DNA from: Rhizobium lentis
GTDB taxonomy: Bacteria > Pseudomonadota > Alphaproteobacteria > Rhizobiales > Rhizobiaceae
DNA length: 64,000 nucleotides
Direction: 5' to 3'
Assembly: GCF_017352135.1 (NCBI RefSeq)
Contig: NZ_CP071454.1
Span: forward strand, 3,249,001 to 3,313,000
The notes under the pieces are model-generated. The model was not told where the DNA came from, made no database searches, and saw only the letters and a program-made list of their open reading frames with translations. The translations under genes and the position numbers were made by a program. Positions within the stretch are counted from its first letter, which is position 1, and each line of letters starts with the position of its first letter. This document shows positions 17,586 through 26,630 of the stretch, piece by piece.

Positions 17586-18139
17586 AGCTTGACCCTCCCC
17601 TAACACGTTACGCTCCACTACAGCCCGAGTACCAACCCCTCTCTATCTGGGGGTTTAGGAAACTCTAAAGTAGGAATCGAATACCACAATTCGCGGAACG
17701 TAACAGTAGCTAATATAGGCTAAGTACTACACATATTCCATCATACGGTGGAAATTTGAAGATAAATCTGATGGTAGACTTAGGTCTTACTATGACCTCT
17801 GGCGAGATAGTCTCTGTTGTTACACAACCGTTTCGTGATGGGCCACTAAATGCATGGAAACAATCGCTGTCTCAGGCGTAGGCCCGGCAACGGGTGTGGG
17901 AGGTGCCTCCTCCACCAAGGTTGGTCGAGGGCATGAACCAGGGCGTAAGTCGTCATAAGTAGATACGTCTTTAGGTGGATAAGCTTAAACGTTTTGTTTC
18001 TTTACTCAGGAGCGGAAAACAATTCTCTTTGAAGCGGAGAGAAATATTTGTCGTTTCGGTATGAAACCTTGGATGCAATCAAGTGATTGTTTGTTTCAAC
18101 TGAAAATCAGGCCTGTTCAGAAGTAGGGGTGTTGCAGGA
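17586..18139. promoter_or_regulatory. Long AT-richer divergent spacer
   Basis: About 550 bases with no supported gene, noticeably richer in A/T than the flanking genes, between the leftward LuxR-type gene and the rightward amino-sugar operon. It should hold both promoters. Short imperfect dyads are visible: GGAGG-TG-CCTCC near 17899, and TTCTCT with AGAGAA near 18023-18042. None is strong enough to name as an operator. An RNA gene cannot be excluded. Confidence 0.45.
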
Positions 18140-18646
18140 ATGATTGCATCAAACGTCAATCTGGGTGACGGCAGCGTCATCCACCATCGAGATCTTGTGA
18201 ATCTATATGGCTGCACGATCGGCGCCGGAACGCGCATCGGCACCTTCGTCGAGATCCAGAAGAACGTCATCGTCGGACAAGACTGCAAGATCTCCAGCCA
18301 TTCCTTCCTCTGTGAGGGCGTGACGCTGGAAGACGGAGTGTTCATAGGCCACGGGGTCATGTTCACGAATGATACATGCCCGCGCGCCGTCAACCCGGAT
18401 GGCAGCCTGCAGACCGAGGCCGACTGGATCCTCATCCCTACATTGGTCAAGCGTCACGCGTCGATCGGCAGCAACGCCACCATTTTGCCCGGCGTAATCA
18501 TCGGAGAGGCCGCCCAGGTCGGCGCCGGAGCGGTCGTAACAAAGGATGTGCCGGACGGCGCTATCGTCGCCGGCGTTCCGGCCAGGATCATCGGTCACGT
18601 TCATGACCGATCAGTCAACATGCAAGCGTTGGGAGAAATGCGATGA
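18140..18646 (+). CDS. Left-handed beta-helix acyltransferase (WbpD-like N-acetyltransferase)
   Basis: Acetyltransferase of the hexapeptide-repeat class, 168 residues. Repeats run nearly the whole length (NVNLGDGSVIHHRD, GCTIGAGTRIGTFVEIQKNV, VIVGQDCKISSHSFL, LEDGVFIGHGVMFTND, ASIGSNATILPGVIIGEAAQVGAGAVV). It ends with the VPARIIGH motif seen in WbpD/WlbB and related UDP-3-amino-sugar N-acetyltransferases. The order acetyltransferase, Gfo/Idh dehydrogenase, DegT aminotransferase matches the wbpD-wbpB-wbpE set that builds UDP-2,3-diacetamido sugars. The function is therefore a reasonable inference: N-acetylation of a 3-amino sugar nucleotide. It is the first gene of a six-gene operon in which every junction overlaps. 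Its stop overlaps the next ATG by 4 bases. Confidence 0.88.
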   Translation: MIASNVNLGDGSVIHHRDLVNLYGCTIGAGTRIGTFVEIQKNVIVGQDCKISSHSFLCEGVTLEDGVFIGHGVMFTNDTCPRAVNPDGSLQTEADWILIPTLVKRHASIGSNATILPGVIIGEAAQVGAGAVVTKDVPDGAIVAGVPARIIGHVHDRSVNMQALGEMR

Positions 18647-19680
18647 TCGGTATCGCTGTTGTTGGGTATGGGTACTGGGGTCCGAATCTGGTTCGTAACA
18701 TCTCGGAAGCGGCCGGCGCGCATCTCGTTTCAGTCTGTGATCTCAATGTCGAACGGTTGGCGGCAGTAAAAAGCCGATACCCCGCAGTAACGATCACGGA
18801 TAATTTCGAGGAAGTTCTGTCCGATCCGAGAGTGGATGCAATCGCCATCGCAACGCCGGTTTCGACCCATTTCAAGCTCGCGATGCAGGCTATGATGGCC
18901 GGAAAGCATGTCTTCGTCGAAAAGCCGATGGCGTCGACGTCGGAGGAAGCTGCACGGATGGTCGAGGAAGCCGCGCGCCGGCGCCTCGTGCTGGCCGTGG
19001 ATCATACCTTCGTCCACACCGGCGCCGTCCGCAAGATGCGCGAACTGGTCGAAAGCGGCTTGGGCGATATGTATTACTACGACTCCGTTCGGGTCAATCT
19101 GGGGTTGTTCCAGCACGATGTCAGCGTCATCTGGGACCTCGCGGTGCATGATCTCTCCATCCTGGACCATGTTGTGCAGGAAAGGCCAGTCGCTGTTTCA
19201 GCGACGGGGATGAGCCATGTGCTCGGAGAGCCGGAGAACATCGCCTATCTGACGCTCTTCTTCGAAAGCAAGCTTATTGCCCACGTCCACGTCAACTGGC
19301 TGGCCCCGGTCAAGGTCCGCCGCACGCTGATCGGCTGCAGCAACAAGATGATCGTCTATGACGATCTGGAGCCCAGCGAAAAGATCAAGGTCTACGACAA
19401 GGGCATCACCATGTGCCCCAATTCTGATGCCTACGGCGAGAAGGTGCATCAGATGATGGTCGGCTACCGCAGCGGCGACATGTGGGCACCTAAGCTCGAT
19501 ATGACCGAGGCATTGAAACGCGAACTGGATCAGTTCGTCGAGTGCGTCGAGCAGAATTCGCGCCCCATTGCAGACGGCCAGGCCGGACTGCGTGTCGTCC
19601 GCATCCTTGAAGCAGCAAGCCGGTCGCTCGCTCAGCGCGGTCGTATCATCGAGCTCGAAGAGGCGAGGCGCATTGCATGA
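18643..19680 (+). CDS. Gfo/Idh/MocA-family sugar-nucleotide dehydrogenase (WbpB-like)
   Basis: NAD-dependent oxidoreductase, 345 residues. The Rossmann domain begins at the start (IGIAVVGYGYWGPNLVRNI). It has SVCDLNVERLAAV, the family signature HVFVEKPMASTSEEA near residue 88 with its Lys, and a substrate domain with VWDLAVHDLSILDHV-type His residues. In WbpB/WlbA this enzyme oxidises C3 of a UDP-hexuronate or related sugar nucleotide, and the adjacent aminotransferase then adds an amino group. The ATG at 18643 overlaps the previous stop (ATGA), with GGGAG upstream. The uronate-forming WbpA-type UDP-sugar dehydrogenase is not in the window, so the exact substrate stays open. Confidence 0.88.
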   Translation: MIGIAVVGYGYWGPNLVRNISEAAGAHLVSVCDLNVERLAAVKSRYPAVTITDNFEEVLSDPRVDAIAIATPVSTHFKLAMQAMMAGKHVFVEKPMASTSEEAARMVEEAARRRLVLAVDHTFVHTGAVRKMRELVESGLGDMYYYDSVRVNLGLFQHDVSVIWDLAVHDLSILDHVVQERPVAVSATGMSHVLGEPENIAYLTLFFESKLIAHVHVNWLAPVKVRRTLIGCSNKMIVYDDLEPSEKIKVYDKGITMCPNSDAYGEKVHQMMVGYRSGDMWAPKLDMTEALKRELDQFVECVEQNSRPIADGQAGLRVVRILEAASRSLAQRGRIIELEEARRIA

Positions 19681-20780
19681 TCCCCTTTCTGGACCTGAAA
19701 GCACAATATCAATCGATCAAGAGCGAAATCGACGCCGCCGTGCTCGGCGTCCTCGCCTCGGGGCAATACGTGCTGGGGGAGGAAGTCATCCGCCTCGAGC
19801 AGGAATTCGCGGACTATTGCAACGTCAAGCACGCGATCGCAGTCAATACCGGGACAAGTGCCCTGCATTTATCCCTGCTTGCGGCAGGCGTCGGCCCCGG
19901 CGATGAAGTCATCACCGTGCCGTTCACCTTCGTCGCAACTGTGTCGGCCATCTGCTACACGGGCGCAACACCCGTATTCGTCGATGTGGACCCTGTGACG
20001 CTCACAATGGATCCAGCTCAGTTGGAGGCGAAGATCACCTCCCGGACCAAGGCGATCATTCCCGTCCATCTCTACGGCCAGATGGCCGACATGGACAGGA
20101 TCAAGGCGGTTGCCGACCATTACCGGATACCGATCATCGAGGACGCCTGCCAGGCTCATGGTGCAGAATACAAAGGCGCGCGCGCCGGCAGTATCGGCAC
20201 ATCAGGCTGCTTCAGCTTCTATCCCGGCAAGAATCTCGGCGCCTGCGGCGAGGGCGGTATCGCCGTCACCAACAGCGACGAGCAGGCCAAGACCATGCGC
20301 ATGCTGCGGGATTGGGGTCAGGAGCAGCGTTATCACCATCTGCTGAAAGGCTTCAATTACCGCATGGATGCTATCCAGGGTGCCATTCTGCGCGTCAAGC
20401 TCCGGCATCTCGAAGCCTGGACCGAAGCCCGTCGTTCGCATGGTCGCCGCTACTCCTCGCTGCTTGCAGGGGCGCCGCATTTGCAAACGCCTGTCGAAGC
20501 TGCCGATCGGCGGCATGTCTACCATGTCTATGCCGTAAGAAGCCGTGATCGCGACGGCCTGCAGCGCGTGCTCACGGCAGAGGGCATTCCGTCCGGTTTG
20601 CATTATCCGATCCCCGTTCATTTGCAGAAGGCCCATGCCGACCTCGGTTACCGAGTCGGCGACTTCCCGGTCTCGGAAGCCGCCGCACGCGAGGTGCTCT
20701 CCTTGCCGATCTATCCTGAGATGCCCGTACAGCATGTCGATCAGGTCGCGGCTGCGCTGGAGTATGCCTATGTCAGCTAA
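19677..20780 (+). CDS. DegT/DnrJ/EryC1-family aminotransferase (WbpE-like)
   Basis: PLP-dependent sugar-nucleotide aminotransferase, 367 residues. It shows MIPFLDLKAQYQSIKSEI at the start, [20 protein letters not shown] near residue 58 and PFTFVATVSAICYTGATPVFVD near 82. EDACQAHGAEYKG carries the PLP-contacting Asp. The Lys-containing CFSFYPGKNLGACGEGG near 186 has the internal-aldimine lysine in the usual YPGKNLG context. This YPGKNLG form is typical of WbpE/WlbC/FdtB enzymes that aminate 3-keto sugars, which agrees with the upstream dehydrogenase and acetyltransferase. The start ATG overlaps the previous stop by 4 bases, and the 3' end overlaps the next gene by 11 bases. Confidence 0.92.
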   Translation: MIPFLDLKAQYQSIKSEIDAAVLGVLASGQYVLGEEVIRLEQEFADYCNVKHAIAVNTGTSALHLSLLAAGVGPGDEVITVPFTFVATVSAICYTGATPVFVDVDPVTLTMDPAQLEAKITSRTKAIIPVHLYGQMADMDRIKAVADHYRIPIIEDACQAHGAEYKGARAGSIGTSGCFSFYPGKNLGACGEGGIAVTNSDEQAKTMRMLRDWGQEQRYHHLLKGFNYRMDAIQGAILRVKLRHLEAWTEARRSHGRRYSSLLAGAPHLQTPVEAADRRHVYHVYAVRSRDRDGLQRVLTAEGIPSGLHYPIPVHLQKAHADLGYRVGDFPVSEAAAREVLSLPIYPEMPVQHVDQVAAALEYAYVS

Positions 20781-21486
20781 TCGAGGCGAGGCCCGCGTCG
20801 TGCAGGCCGTTCACGGCCGCGGCCAGAAGCCAGCAGATCCAGCCTATCAGGCGGGGCTCGCCGAAGAGCTCAGGCAATCCTATGGACGCGCCGGTCTGAT
20901 CGAACTGTACGGCCGCTTTGCGACAGGCGACGGCGTTGTTGACAGCCTGATGCGGAAAGCCATCTGGCAAGCGATCACACGCAGCTGCGGCGCGGGTCTG
21001 CAGGTCGCAGGCGGTGCCGGTTTCAAACATCCGGAAACATTCGAAATCGGCAATGGCGTGTTCATCGGCGCCCAAGCCTATATCCAGGGGCGTTACGACG
21101 GCACCTGCGTGATCGGTGACAATGTCTGGATCGGCCCGATGGCTTATTTCGACGCGCGCGATCTGGTGATCGAGGATTCCGTCGGGTGGGGGCCCGGCGC
21201 CAAGGTGCTTGGCTCGACCCACACGGCACTGCCAGTCGATGTTCCGATCATTCGCACGGATCTTGAAATCAAACCGGTCCGCATCTGTGCGGAGGCCGAT
21301 ATCGGAACGAATGCGACCATTCTTCCCGGCGTGACCATCGGGAAGGGGGCGATCGTTGGAGCGGGGGCAGTTGTCGTTTCCGACGTCGAGCCGTTCTCGG
21401 TTGCTGCGGGTGTACCGGCGAAATTCATACGTTGGCGTTCGGAGAATGATCCGATGACGAACATGTCGCGTGAGGGAAGATCATGA
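20770..21486 (+). CDS. Hexapeptide-repeat acyltransferase
   Basis: A left-handed beta-helix acyltransferase of 238 residues from the ATG at 20770. An N-terminal helical part (LAEELRQSYGRAGLIELYGR, DSLMRKAIWQAITRSCG) is followed by hexapeptide repeats (FEIGNGVFIGAQAYIQGR, VIGDNVWIGPMAYFD, ADIGTNATILPGVTIGKGAIVGAGAVV) and the end motif VAAGVPAKFIRW. This is the general plan of O-acetyltransferases of the LacA/WbbJ class, which use acetyl-CoA to decorate sugars. The open frame extends 75 codons further upstream inside the DegT gene, but the ATG overlapping its stop is the sensible start. The acceptor may be a sugar of the repeat unit or a sugar nucleotide made by this operon. Confidence 0.86.
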   Translation: MSANRGEARVVQAVHGRGQKPADPAYQAGLAEELRQSYGRAGLIELYGRFATGDGVVDSLMRKAIWQAITRSCGAGLQVAGGAGFKHPETFEIGNGVFIGAQAYIQGRYDGTCVIGDNVWIGPMAYFDARDLVIEDSVGWGPGAKVLGSTHTALPVDVPIIRTDLEIKPVRICAEADIGTNATILPGVTIGKGAIVGAGAVVVSDVEPFSVAAGVPAKFIRWRSENDPMTNMSREGRS

Positions 21487-22451
21487 GAAACAAACGCGTG
21501 CTCATTACCGGCGGTGCCGGTTTGATCGGTTCGCATATTGCCGATCTTGTCGCATTGGAAAAACCGCGCGAGATCATCGTCCTCGACAATTTCGTGCGTG
21601 GGCGCCGCGACAACCTCAGCACGGCAATATCAAGCGGCTCGGTCAACATCATCGAGGGCGATATCCGCGACAGAGCGCTTCTGGCGAAAACCTTCGAAGG
21701 CGTCGACATCGTCTTCCACCAGGCAGCGATCCGCATCACGCAATGCGCGGAAGACCCGCGGCTCGCTTTCGATGTGCTGGCCGAAGGCACGTTCAATGTT
21801 CTCGAAGCCGCCGTCAAGGCAGGCGTGTCGAAGGTTGTCGCTGCTTCCTCCGCATCCGTGCTAGGGCTTGCCGAAAGCTTCCCGACGACCGAAACGCATC
21901 ACCCCTACAATAACCGGACGATCTACGGTGCGGCCAAGACCTTCAACGAGGGGTTGTTGCGTAGCTTCTCGGAAATGTATGGCCTGCGCTATGTGGCGCT
22001 GCGTTATTTCAACGTTTACGGACCGCGAATGGACGTTTACGGCGCCTATACGGAAGTTCTGATCCGCTGGATGGAGCGCCTGGCGGCTGGAATGCCGCCC
22101 CTCATCTATGGAGACGGCAGCCAGACGATGGACTTCGTCGATGCCCGCGATATCGCACGGGCAAACATTCTCGCCGCCAAGAGCGACGTCACGGACGAAG
22201 TATTCAATGTCGCGAGCGGCCAGGAAATAAGCCTCCTGGAACTCGCTCAGATGCTGAGCAGCATCATGGGCGTTTCACTCGCGCCACAGCACAAAGAGGC
22301 CCGGACCGTCAACGGCGTAACCCGTCGTCTCGCCGATATCAGCAAGGCCGAACGGCTGCTCGGTTTCAAGGCGGAAATATCAATGGAACAGGGACTTCGC
22401 GATCTCGTTGCCTGGTGGCAGCAGCAGACCGCGGCAGGAGCGGCAGCATGA
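21483..22451 (+). CDS. NAD-dependent sugar-nucleotide epimerase/dehydratase
   Basis: An extended SDR enzyme of 322 residues with the NAD motif [18 protein letters not shown] near residue 8, [17 protein letters not shown] near 34 and [19 protein letters not shown] near 74. [16 protein letters not shown] lies near 119. The active-site YxxxK is in [10 protein letters not shown] near 150, followed by [16 protein letters not shown] and [17 protein letters not shown]. This matches UDP-glucose/UDP-GlcNAc 4-epimerase-like proteins of polysaccharide loci. The ATG overlaps the preceding stop (ATGA) with GAGGGAAG upstream. It probably provides the keto or epimerised sugar used by the adjacent aminotransferase; 4-epimerase and dehydratase cannot be separated here. 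Confidence 0.89.
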   Translation: MRNKRVLITGGAGLIGSHIADLVALEKPREIIVLDNFVRGRRDNLSTAISSGSVNIIEGDIRDRALLAKTFEGVDIVFHQAAIRITQCAEDPRLAFDVLAEGTFNVLEAAVKAGVSKVVAASSASVLGLAESFPTTETHHPYNNRTIYGAAKTFNEGLLRSFSEMYGLRYVALRYFNVYGPRMDVYGAYTEVLIRWMERLAAGMPPLIYGDGSQTMDFVDARDIARANILAAKSDVTDEVFNVASGQEISLLELAQMLSSIMGVSLAPQHKEARTVNGVTRRLADISKAERLLGFKAEISMEQGLRDLVAWWQQQTAAGAAA

Positions 22452-23665
22452 GCGCACCTCAATCCACAATTCCCGTCGCCAAGCCCGTCCTCGGAGAAGA
22501 GGAGGCAGATGCCGTGCGCCGCGTCATTCTGTCAGGATGGGTGACGCAGGGACCGGAAGTCGCGGCTTTTGAGAAGGAATTCGCGGCTTTCGTCGGCAGC
22601 GAACATGCTTGCGCCGTTTCCAACTGCACAACGGCCCTTCATCTCGCCTTGATGGCGGTCGGCGTGGGTCCCGGTGATGAAGTCATCACGGTCAGCCACT
22701 CGTTCATCGCAACGGCGAACGCCGTTCGATACTGCAATGCAGTGCCGGTCTTTGTCGACATCGAGCCGGATGGGTACAATATCGACCCCAGCCTGATCGA
22801 AACGGCAATCACGCCCCGCACCAAGGCGATCCTGTGCGTGCATCAGCTCGGCATGCCTTGCGATCTCCGTTCGATCGTGGAGATCGGCAAGCGCCATTCG
22901 ATACCGGTTATTGAAGATGCGGCCTGTGCATCGGGAAGCGAAATCCTGTGGGAAGGGCGTTGGGAAAAGATCGGCAAACCGCATGGCGATATTGCCTGCT
23001 TCTCCTTCCATCCCCGAAAGGTGGTCACCACAGGCGATGGCGGCATGCTAACCACGGCGAACCCGGACTATGACCGAAAATTCCGGCTGTGGCGTCAACA
23101 TGGCATGAGCGTCACTGACGCCGTTCGTCACGGCTCGAAACAGGTCATCTTCGAGGACTATGATGAGCTGGGCTACAACTACCGTATGACAGACCTCCAG
23201 GCCGCAGTCGGACGGGTGCAACTGCGGCGGCTGCCGGAGTTGGTTGCGCAGCGAAGGCGGCTTGCCGAGCAGTATTGCGAGCAGCTGTCCACGATCGCCG
23301 GACTGGCGCCGCCGATCGAGCCCGATTGGGCTCGCAGCAACTGGCAGAGTTTCTGCGTGAGATTGCCTGATGCCGCCGACCAACGGGTAGTCATGCAAGC
23401 GCTGCTTGATCAAGGAATATCGACGCGACGCGGTGTGATGAACATCCATCTGGAGGGAGCTTATTCCGGCCTTAGCTCCCATCGCGTCCTCACCAGCCTG
23501 ACACGAAGCCTGTCGGCGCAGCAGCAAACGATCATCCTGCCGCTTTATGCCCAGATGACGGTGCCTGACATTGACCGGGTTGTTGGGGCACTTCGCGCCG
23601 CCCTTGCGGAAGCGACCGCTGGAGCCGCCGGCGTTCAACGCGCCATGGATATCGCTGTCGCCTGA
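22448..23665 (+). CDS. Second DegT/DnrJ/EryC1/StrS-family aminotransferase
   Basis: PLP-dependent sugar aminotransferase, 405 residues from the ATG at 22448 that overlaps the previous stop. It shows [43 protein letters not shown] near 26, [20 protein letters not shown] near 61 and [21 protein letters not shown]. The lysine motif lies in [19 protein letters not shown] near 185. The [12 protein letters not shown] form groups it with perosamine synthetase and PseC-like enzymes that aminate C4 of keto sugars. It is thus chemically distinct from the WbpE-like enzyme three genes upstream. A GDP-perosamine route would also use the Gmd product encoded at the left edge; that link is speculative. It is the last gene of the operon and is followed by a strong hairpin. 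Confidence 0.9.
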   Translation: MSAPQSTIPVAKPVLGEEEADAVRRVILSGWVTQGPEVAAFEKEFAAFVGSEHACAVSNCTTALHLALMAVGVGPGDEVITVSHSFIATANAVRYCNAVPVFVDIEPDGYNIDPSLIETAITPRTKAILCVHQLGMPCDLRSIVEIGKRHSIPVIEDAACASGSEILWEGRWEKIGKPHGDIACFSFHPRKVVTTGDGGMLTTANPDYDRKFRLWRQHGMSVTDAVRHGSKQVIFEDYDELGYNYRMTDLQAAVGRVQLRRLPELVAQRRRLAEQYCEQLSTIAGLAPPIEPDWARSNWQSFCVRLPDAADQRVVMQALLDQGISTRRGVMNIHLEGAYSGLSSHRVLTSLTRSLSAQQQTIILPLYAQMTVPDIDRVVGALRAALAEATAGAAGVQRAMDIAVA

Positions 23666-23686
23666 ACCCGCATTTGCCTGACGTAT

Positions 23687-23736
23687 GCATAACGAACAAT
23701 GCGCGTATCTCCGGATGCGCGCATTGTTCGTTATGC
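23687..23736. terminator. 19-bp perfect hairpin between convergent genes
   Basis: The left arm 23687-23705 and right arm 23718-23736 are exact reverse complements over 19 bp (core AACGAACAATGCGCG), with a 12-base loop. It follows the aminotransferase stop at 23665 and contains the TAA stop of the leftward flippase gene (23731-23733), so it can act for both strands. There is no T run beyond the stem. Confidence 0.65.
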
Positions 23737-25239
23737 TGCTTTCCTGATCCATCCGCGGATGGTTGCCGGCACAGACTCCGGCGGAAGCAGGGCGATCAGC
23801 ATGCGCAGCGAATAGAGCCCGCAGAGAACGACGGCGACGAAGCCAATCACCGTCGCCGGCCAGAGCGGCAAAATCGAGAACATGAGCAATACCAATCCAG
23901 ATGCGGGCAAGAAAAGCAGCGCGTGTCTGCGATTGGCGGCAGACCAGCGAAAACGGGTCAGCTTCCGCACGATCACATAGATCAGCATGCTGTGCCAGAC
24001 ATAGAGGCCAAAAAACGCCATGCCGGCTCCTTGGGTGCCGAGCAGCGATACGAAGAGCCAGGCAAGCCCCACATGCACGACCGCCGCCGCAACCTCCGTC
24101 CAGAAGAAAATCGCCTGGGTATGCTTCGCCACCACAATGAAGCCCATCGGCCAGGAAATAATCCGCAGCATCATTCCAAGGCAGATCCATCGCAGAAGAT
24201 CGACTGCCCCATGAAATTCCGCCGAATAGAACAGGCTCATCATGAGCGGCGCAAGCGTCAGCGTGGCGAGCAGGCCGGGGCCAGCGAGCAGCATGCTGAT
24301 TTCCGCCTGTTCATTGACCAGCCGATTGCATTCGGCGTTGTTATCGGCTGCTGCGGTCAGGCGCGGATAAAAATCCGTTCCCATCGCCTGCAGGATAAAG
24401 CCGGCATAGAGACCGCCAAGGCCCCAAGCCGCCTGGTACAATCCAGCCGCCATGACGCCACCCTCCGTGAGCACGATGAGGCGGATAGCATAGGCTGCGC
24501 CGAAGGTCAGAAGCCCGCTTGCCATGAAGACGAAGCCGAGCCGCAGCAGTGCCGATACTTCCCGCCCGAACTGGCGCACGGGCATCGGCGAGGGATGCGG
24601 GCAGATCCGGCGGCTGTACCACCAGGTCGGAAGGATCGAGGCAGCCGCAATCACCACGAGGGACGGTGCGATCGCCTGCAGTCCGAACAGATAGATCAGC
24701 GGGATGCTGACCGCCGTGCCGAAAAGCCCGGCAAGAACATTGATGCGGGCAAGATCTGCAATGCCTCGCATGCCCTGGATCAATGCAGTCTGCCCTGCAG
24801 AGACCAGTCGACAGAAGATTGCCAGCGACAGCAATGCAATGGCGCCGGCATGATGGTAGTCGCCGAACGTGAAACCCGAGATAGGGAATGCCAGCGCGGC
24901 GAGAAGGAGCGCGCCAAGCAATCCGAGCAGCATCGAAATGCGTCTCAACACGGTCGCCGATCGTGCGATCCTTTCTGCGTCATCGGTGCTTGCCGCTTCG
25001 GCAATCTGGCGCACGCCGCTGCTTCCTACCCCAAGCCCGGCGATCGCCTGTGCGATATCGAGGATCGACCCGTAAAGGCCCATGAGCCCCACGCCCTCCG
25101 GCCCGAGCAGAACAGCCATGGCTTTGGTTCTGATTATGCTGAGTGCGACGTTGACGAGCGAAGAGCCGCCCATCAGCATCGTCGATTTGAGGATCTGGGT
25201 GTAGGTCTGGCTGCTCGGCGGGGTCATGCGCAAGGTCAT
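23731..25239 (-). CDS. Wzx-type polysaccharide flippase (MATE/MOP superfamily)
   Basis: Translocates undecaprenyl-linked repeat units from the cytoplasmic to the periplasmic face. The 502 residues hold about 12-14 hydrophobic helices. The N-terminal motif (STMLMGGSSLVNVALSIIRTKAMAVLLGPEGVGLMGLY) is the standard opening of Wzx/RfbX flippases. Further helices include ISMLLGLLGALLLAALAF and GMAFFGLYVWHSMLIYVIV. AGGGG-type purines lie about 8 bases before the ATG at 25239. It is 80 bases downstream of the export-protein gene on the same strand, so the two may be co-transcribed. It is the partner of the Wzy-like polymerase and the Wzz kinase elsewhere in the locus. Confidence 0.92.
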   Translation of the reverse strand: MTLRMTPPSSQTYTQILKSTMLMGGSSLVNVALSIIRTKAMAVLLGPEGVGLMGLYGSILDIAQAIAGLGVGSSGVRQIAEAASTDDAERIARSATVLRRISMLLGLLGALLLAALAFPISGFTFGDYHHAGAIALLSLAIFCRLVSAGQTALIQGMRGIADLARINVLAGLFGTAVSIPLIYLFGLQAIAPSLVVIAAASILPTWWYSRRICPHPSPMPVRQFGREVSALLRLGFVFMASGLLTFGAAYAIRLIVLTEGGVMAAGLYQAAWGLGGLYAGFILQAMGTDFYPRLTAAADNNAECNRLVNEQAEISMLLAGPGLLATLTLAPLMMSLFYSAEFHGAVDLLRWICLGMMLRIISWPMGFIVVAKHTQAIFFWTEVAAAVVHVGLAWLFVSLLGTQGAGMAFFGLYVWHSMLIYVIVRKLTRFRWSAANRRHALLFLPASGLVLLMFSILPLWPATVIGFVAVVLCGLYSLRMLIALLPPESVPATIRGWIRKAA

Positions 25240-25319
25240 CGGACACCCCTAGCCGTTTATCCCGTGCCGGCGTTCAATCACCCGCCGCAGGCTCGATTGC
25301 AGCACATGCTTTTCGCGTA

Positions 25320-26630
25320 TCACCGGCTTGCCTGACTCATTTGCGCCTCCGTCTGACCGGGCAGCGCAGCGGCATCTTCGGACGACGTGTCCCCAATGCG
25401 GGGCTTGGCGACCCTGACCACGTCGCCCGGCGCCAGTTCCGTCGTTTCGGAGGCCTGGAACTGATTGACTTGTCCATTGACCCGCCGGCTGACGATGAAC
25501 GTCAACGGGAGGTCCTCGTCGGGGTCATTCACTTTGCTGCCGGTCGGGAGGTCTTCGAGAAGCAGTTGTTGCGTGGTGTCGCGCTTCAATTTGAGCTGAT
25601 CGAGATTGGCCCTTTCCGCCTGCACTTCGGTAGCGAGTTCGCTCCGGCGCGTGTCGGACAGTCCCTCGATATTGCGCGTCGTCTCGTTGATCGCCTGGCG
25701 ACCGCGCATGATGGCGGTGACGAGGTCGAGCCGGTCGGAGCGATAGGAGGTGAGCAACCGTTCCAGATCCATCTGGCGTGAGGTAATCGTGAGGCCCTTC
25801 TCGACGAGCGTCTTCACGCTCGTCAGTTGTTGTTCGACAGACTTGATATTGTCGTCGGAGCCTTTGAGCTTTTCTTCCAGTGTATCGATTTCCGCCTTCA
25901 AGAGATTGCGCAATTCGACGAGCGCCGTCGACTGCCTGTCCAGCGCGTTTGCACGAGCCTGAAATATGACGCGCTCCTCGTCATAGATACTCGCGGCATA
26001 TTGCTGGTCGAAGGCGGGCGGATGATCGAAGACTATCTCCTTCGCGCCGGCCATCTCCGCTTGCAGCCGCGAGAGCTTTGCGGAGCTGCGCACCAGCAAA
26101 TGGTCAATCTCCCGCAAGCCGCCGACAAGCGTGATCGTCTGCGATCGCTGCTGTGCCGGCGCCCGCAGCGGGCCGCCGCTCATGGCCAGGGATTGCAGCA
26201 CGTTGAGGCCGGGGCGAAACTTGTATTGTCCCGGGGCGGTTACGTCTCCGACGACGTAAATGGAAGGATAGTCGATAACGTCGATGGTCACCGCAGGTGC
26301 CTGGGCCAAACTCATCTTTGCCTGGAGGCGCTTGCTGATCTCGTTGGTCAGCCTCGTATTGTCCAGATTTTGAACCGGTACCGACCCCAGAAACGGTAGA
26401 GAGACTTCGCCTGCATCCGAAACCGTATATTCGCCGCCAATCGCATCCCATCGCTCAAATTGGCCTCTGGACTGGATCCATTGGACGATCGTCAGGCGGA
26501 TTTTGGTTTGTGGAGCCAAGAGAGCGTTATCGGCGAGAGCTGGCGACACGGCTCCGGCAAGAAAGACGAATGCACTGATGACAAACGTCGCGCGAACAAA
26601 CACGTGATGGGCGCGGTGCGATAGATTCAT
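25320..26630 (-). CDS. Polysaccharide export protein, ExoF/Wza-like (OPX) with coiled-coil
   Basis: Periplasmic/outer-membrane component of polysaccharide export. From the ATG at 26630 it has 436 residues with a signal peptide (HVFVRATFVISAFVFLAGAVSPALA). The Poly_export domain starts near residue 60 (GEYTVSDAGEVSLPFLGSV, LTNEISKRLQAKM). A SLBB-like segment follows (YVVGDVTAPGQYKFRPGLNVLQSLAMSGG is its core), then a long coiled coil near residues 220-350. A C-terminal segment (FIVSRRVNGQVNQFQASETTEL, LAPGDVVRVAKP) ends the protein. No lipobox Cys is seen at the signal-peptide end. This layout resembles ExoF of rhizobia rather than classical Wza. A TTG six codons upstream (26648) is an alternative start. 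Confidence 0.88.
   Translation of the reverse strand: MNLSHRAHHVFVRATFVISAFVFLAGAVSPALADNALLAPQTKIRLTIVQWIQSRGQFERWDAIGGEYTVSDAGEVSLPFLGSVPVQNLDNTRLTNEISKRLQAKMSLAQAPAVTIDVIDYPSIYVVGDVTAPGQYKFRPGLNVLQSLAMSGGPLRAPAQQRSQTITLVGGLREIDHLLVRSSAKLSRLQAEMAGAKEIVFDHPPAFDQQYAASIYDEERVIFQARANALDRQSTALVELRNLLKAEIDTLEEKLKGSDDNIKSVEQQLTSVKTLVEKGLTITSRQMDLERLLTSYRSDRLDLVTAIMRGRQAINETTRNIEGLSDTRRSELATEVQAERANLDQLKLKRDTTQQLLLEDLPTGSKVNDPDEDLPLTFIVSRRVNGQVNQFQASETTELAPGDVVRVAKPRIGDTSSEDAAALPGQTEAQMSQASR

Noticed and set aside
23674..25335. 553-codon plus-strand frame opposite the flippase
   Set aside because: Shadow of a membrane protein: Arg/His/Gln-rich, no domain. The minus frame has proper membrane helices.
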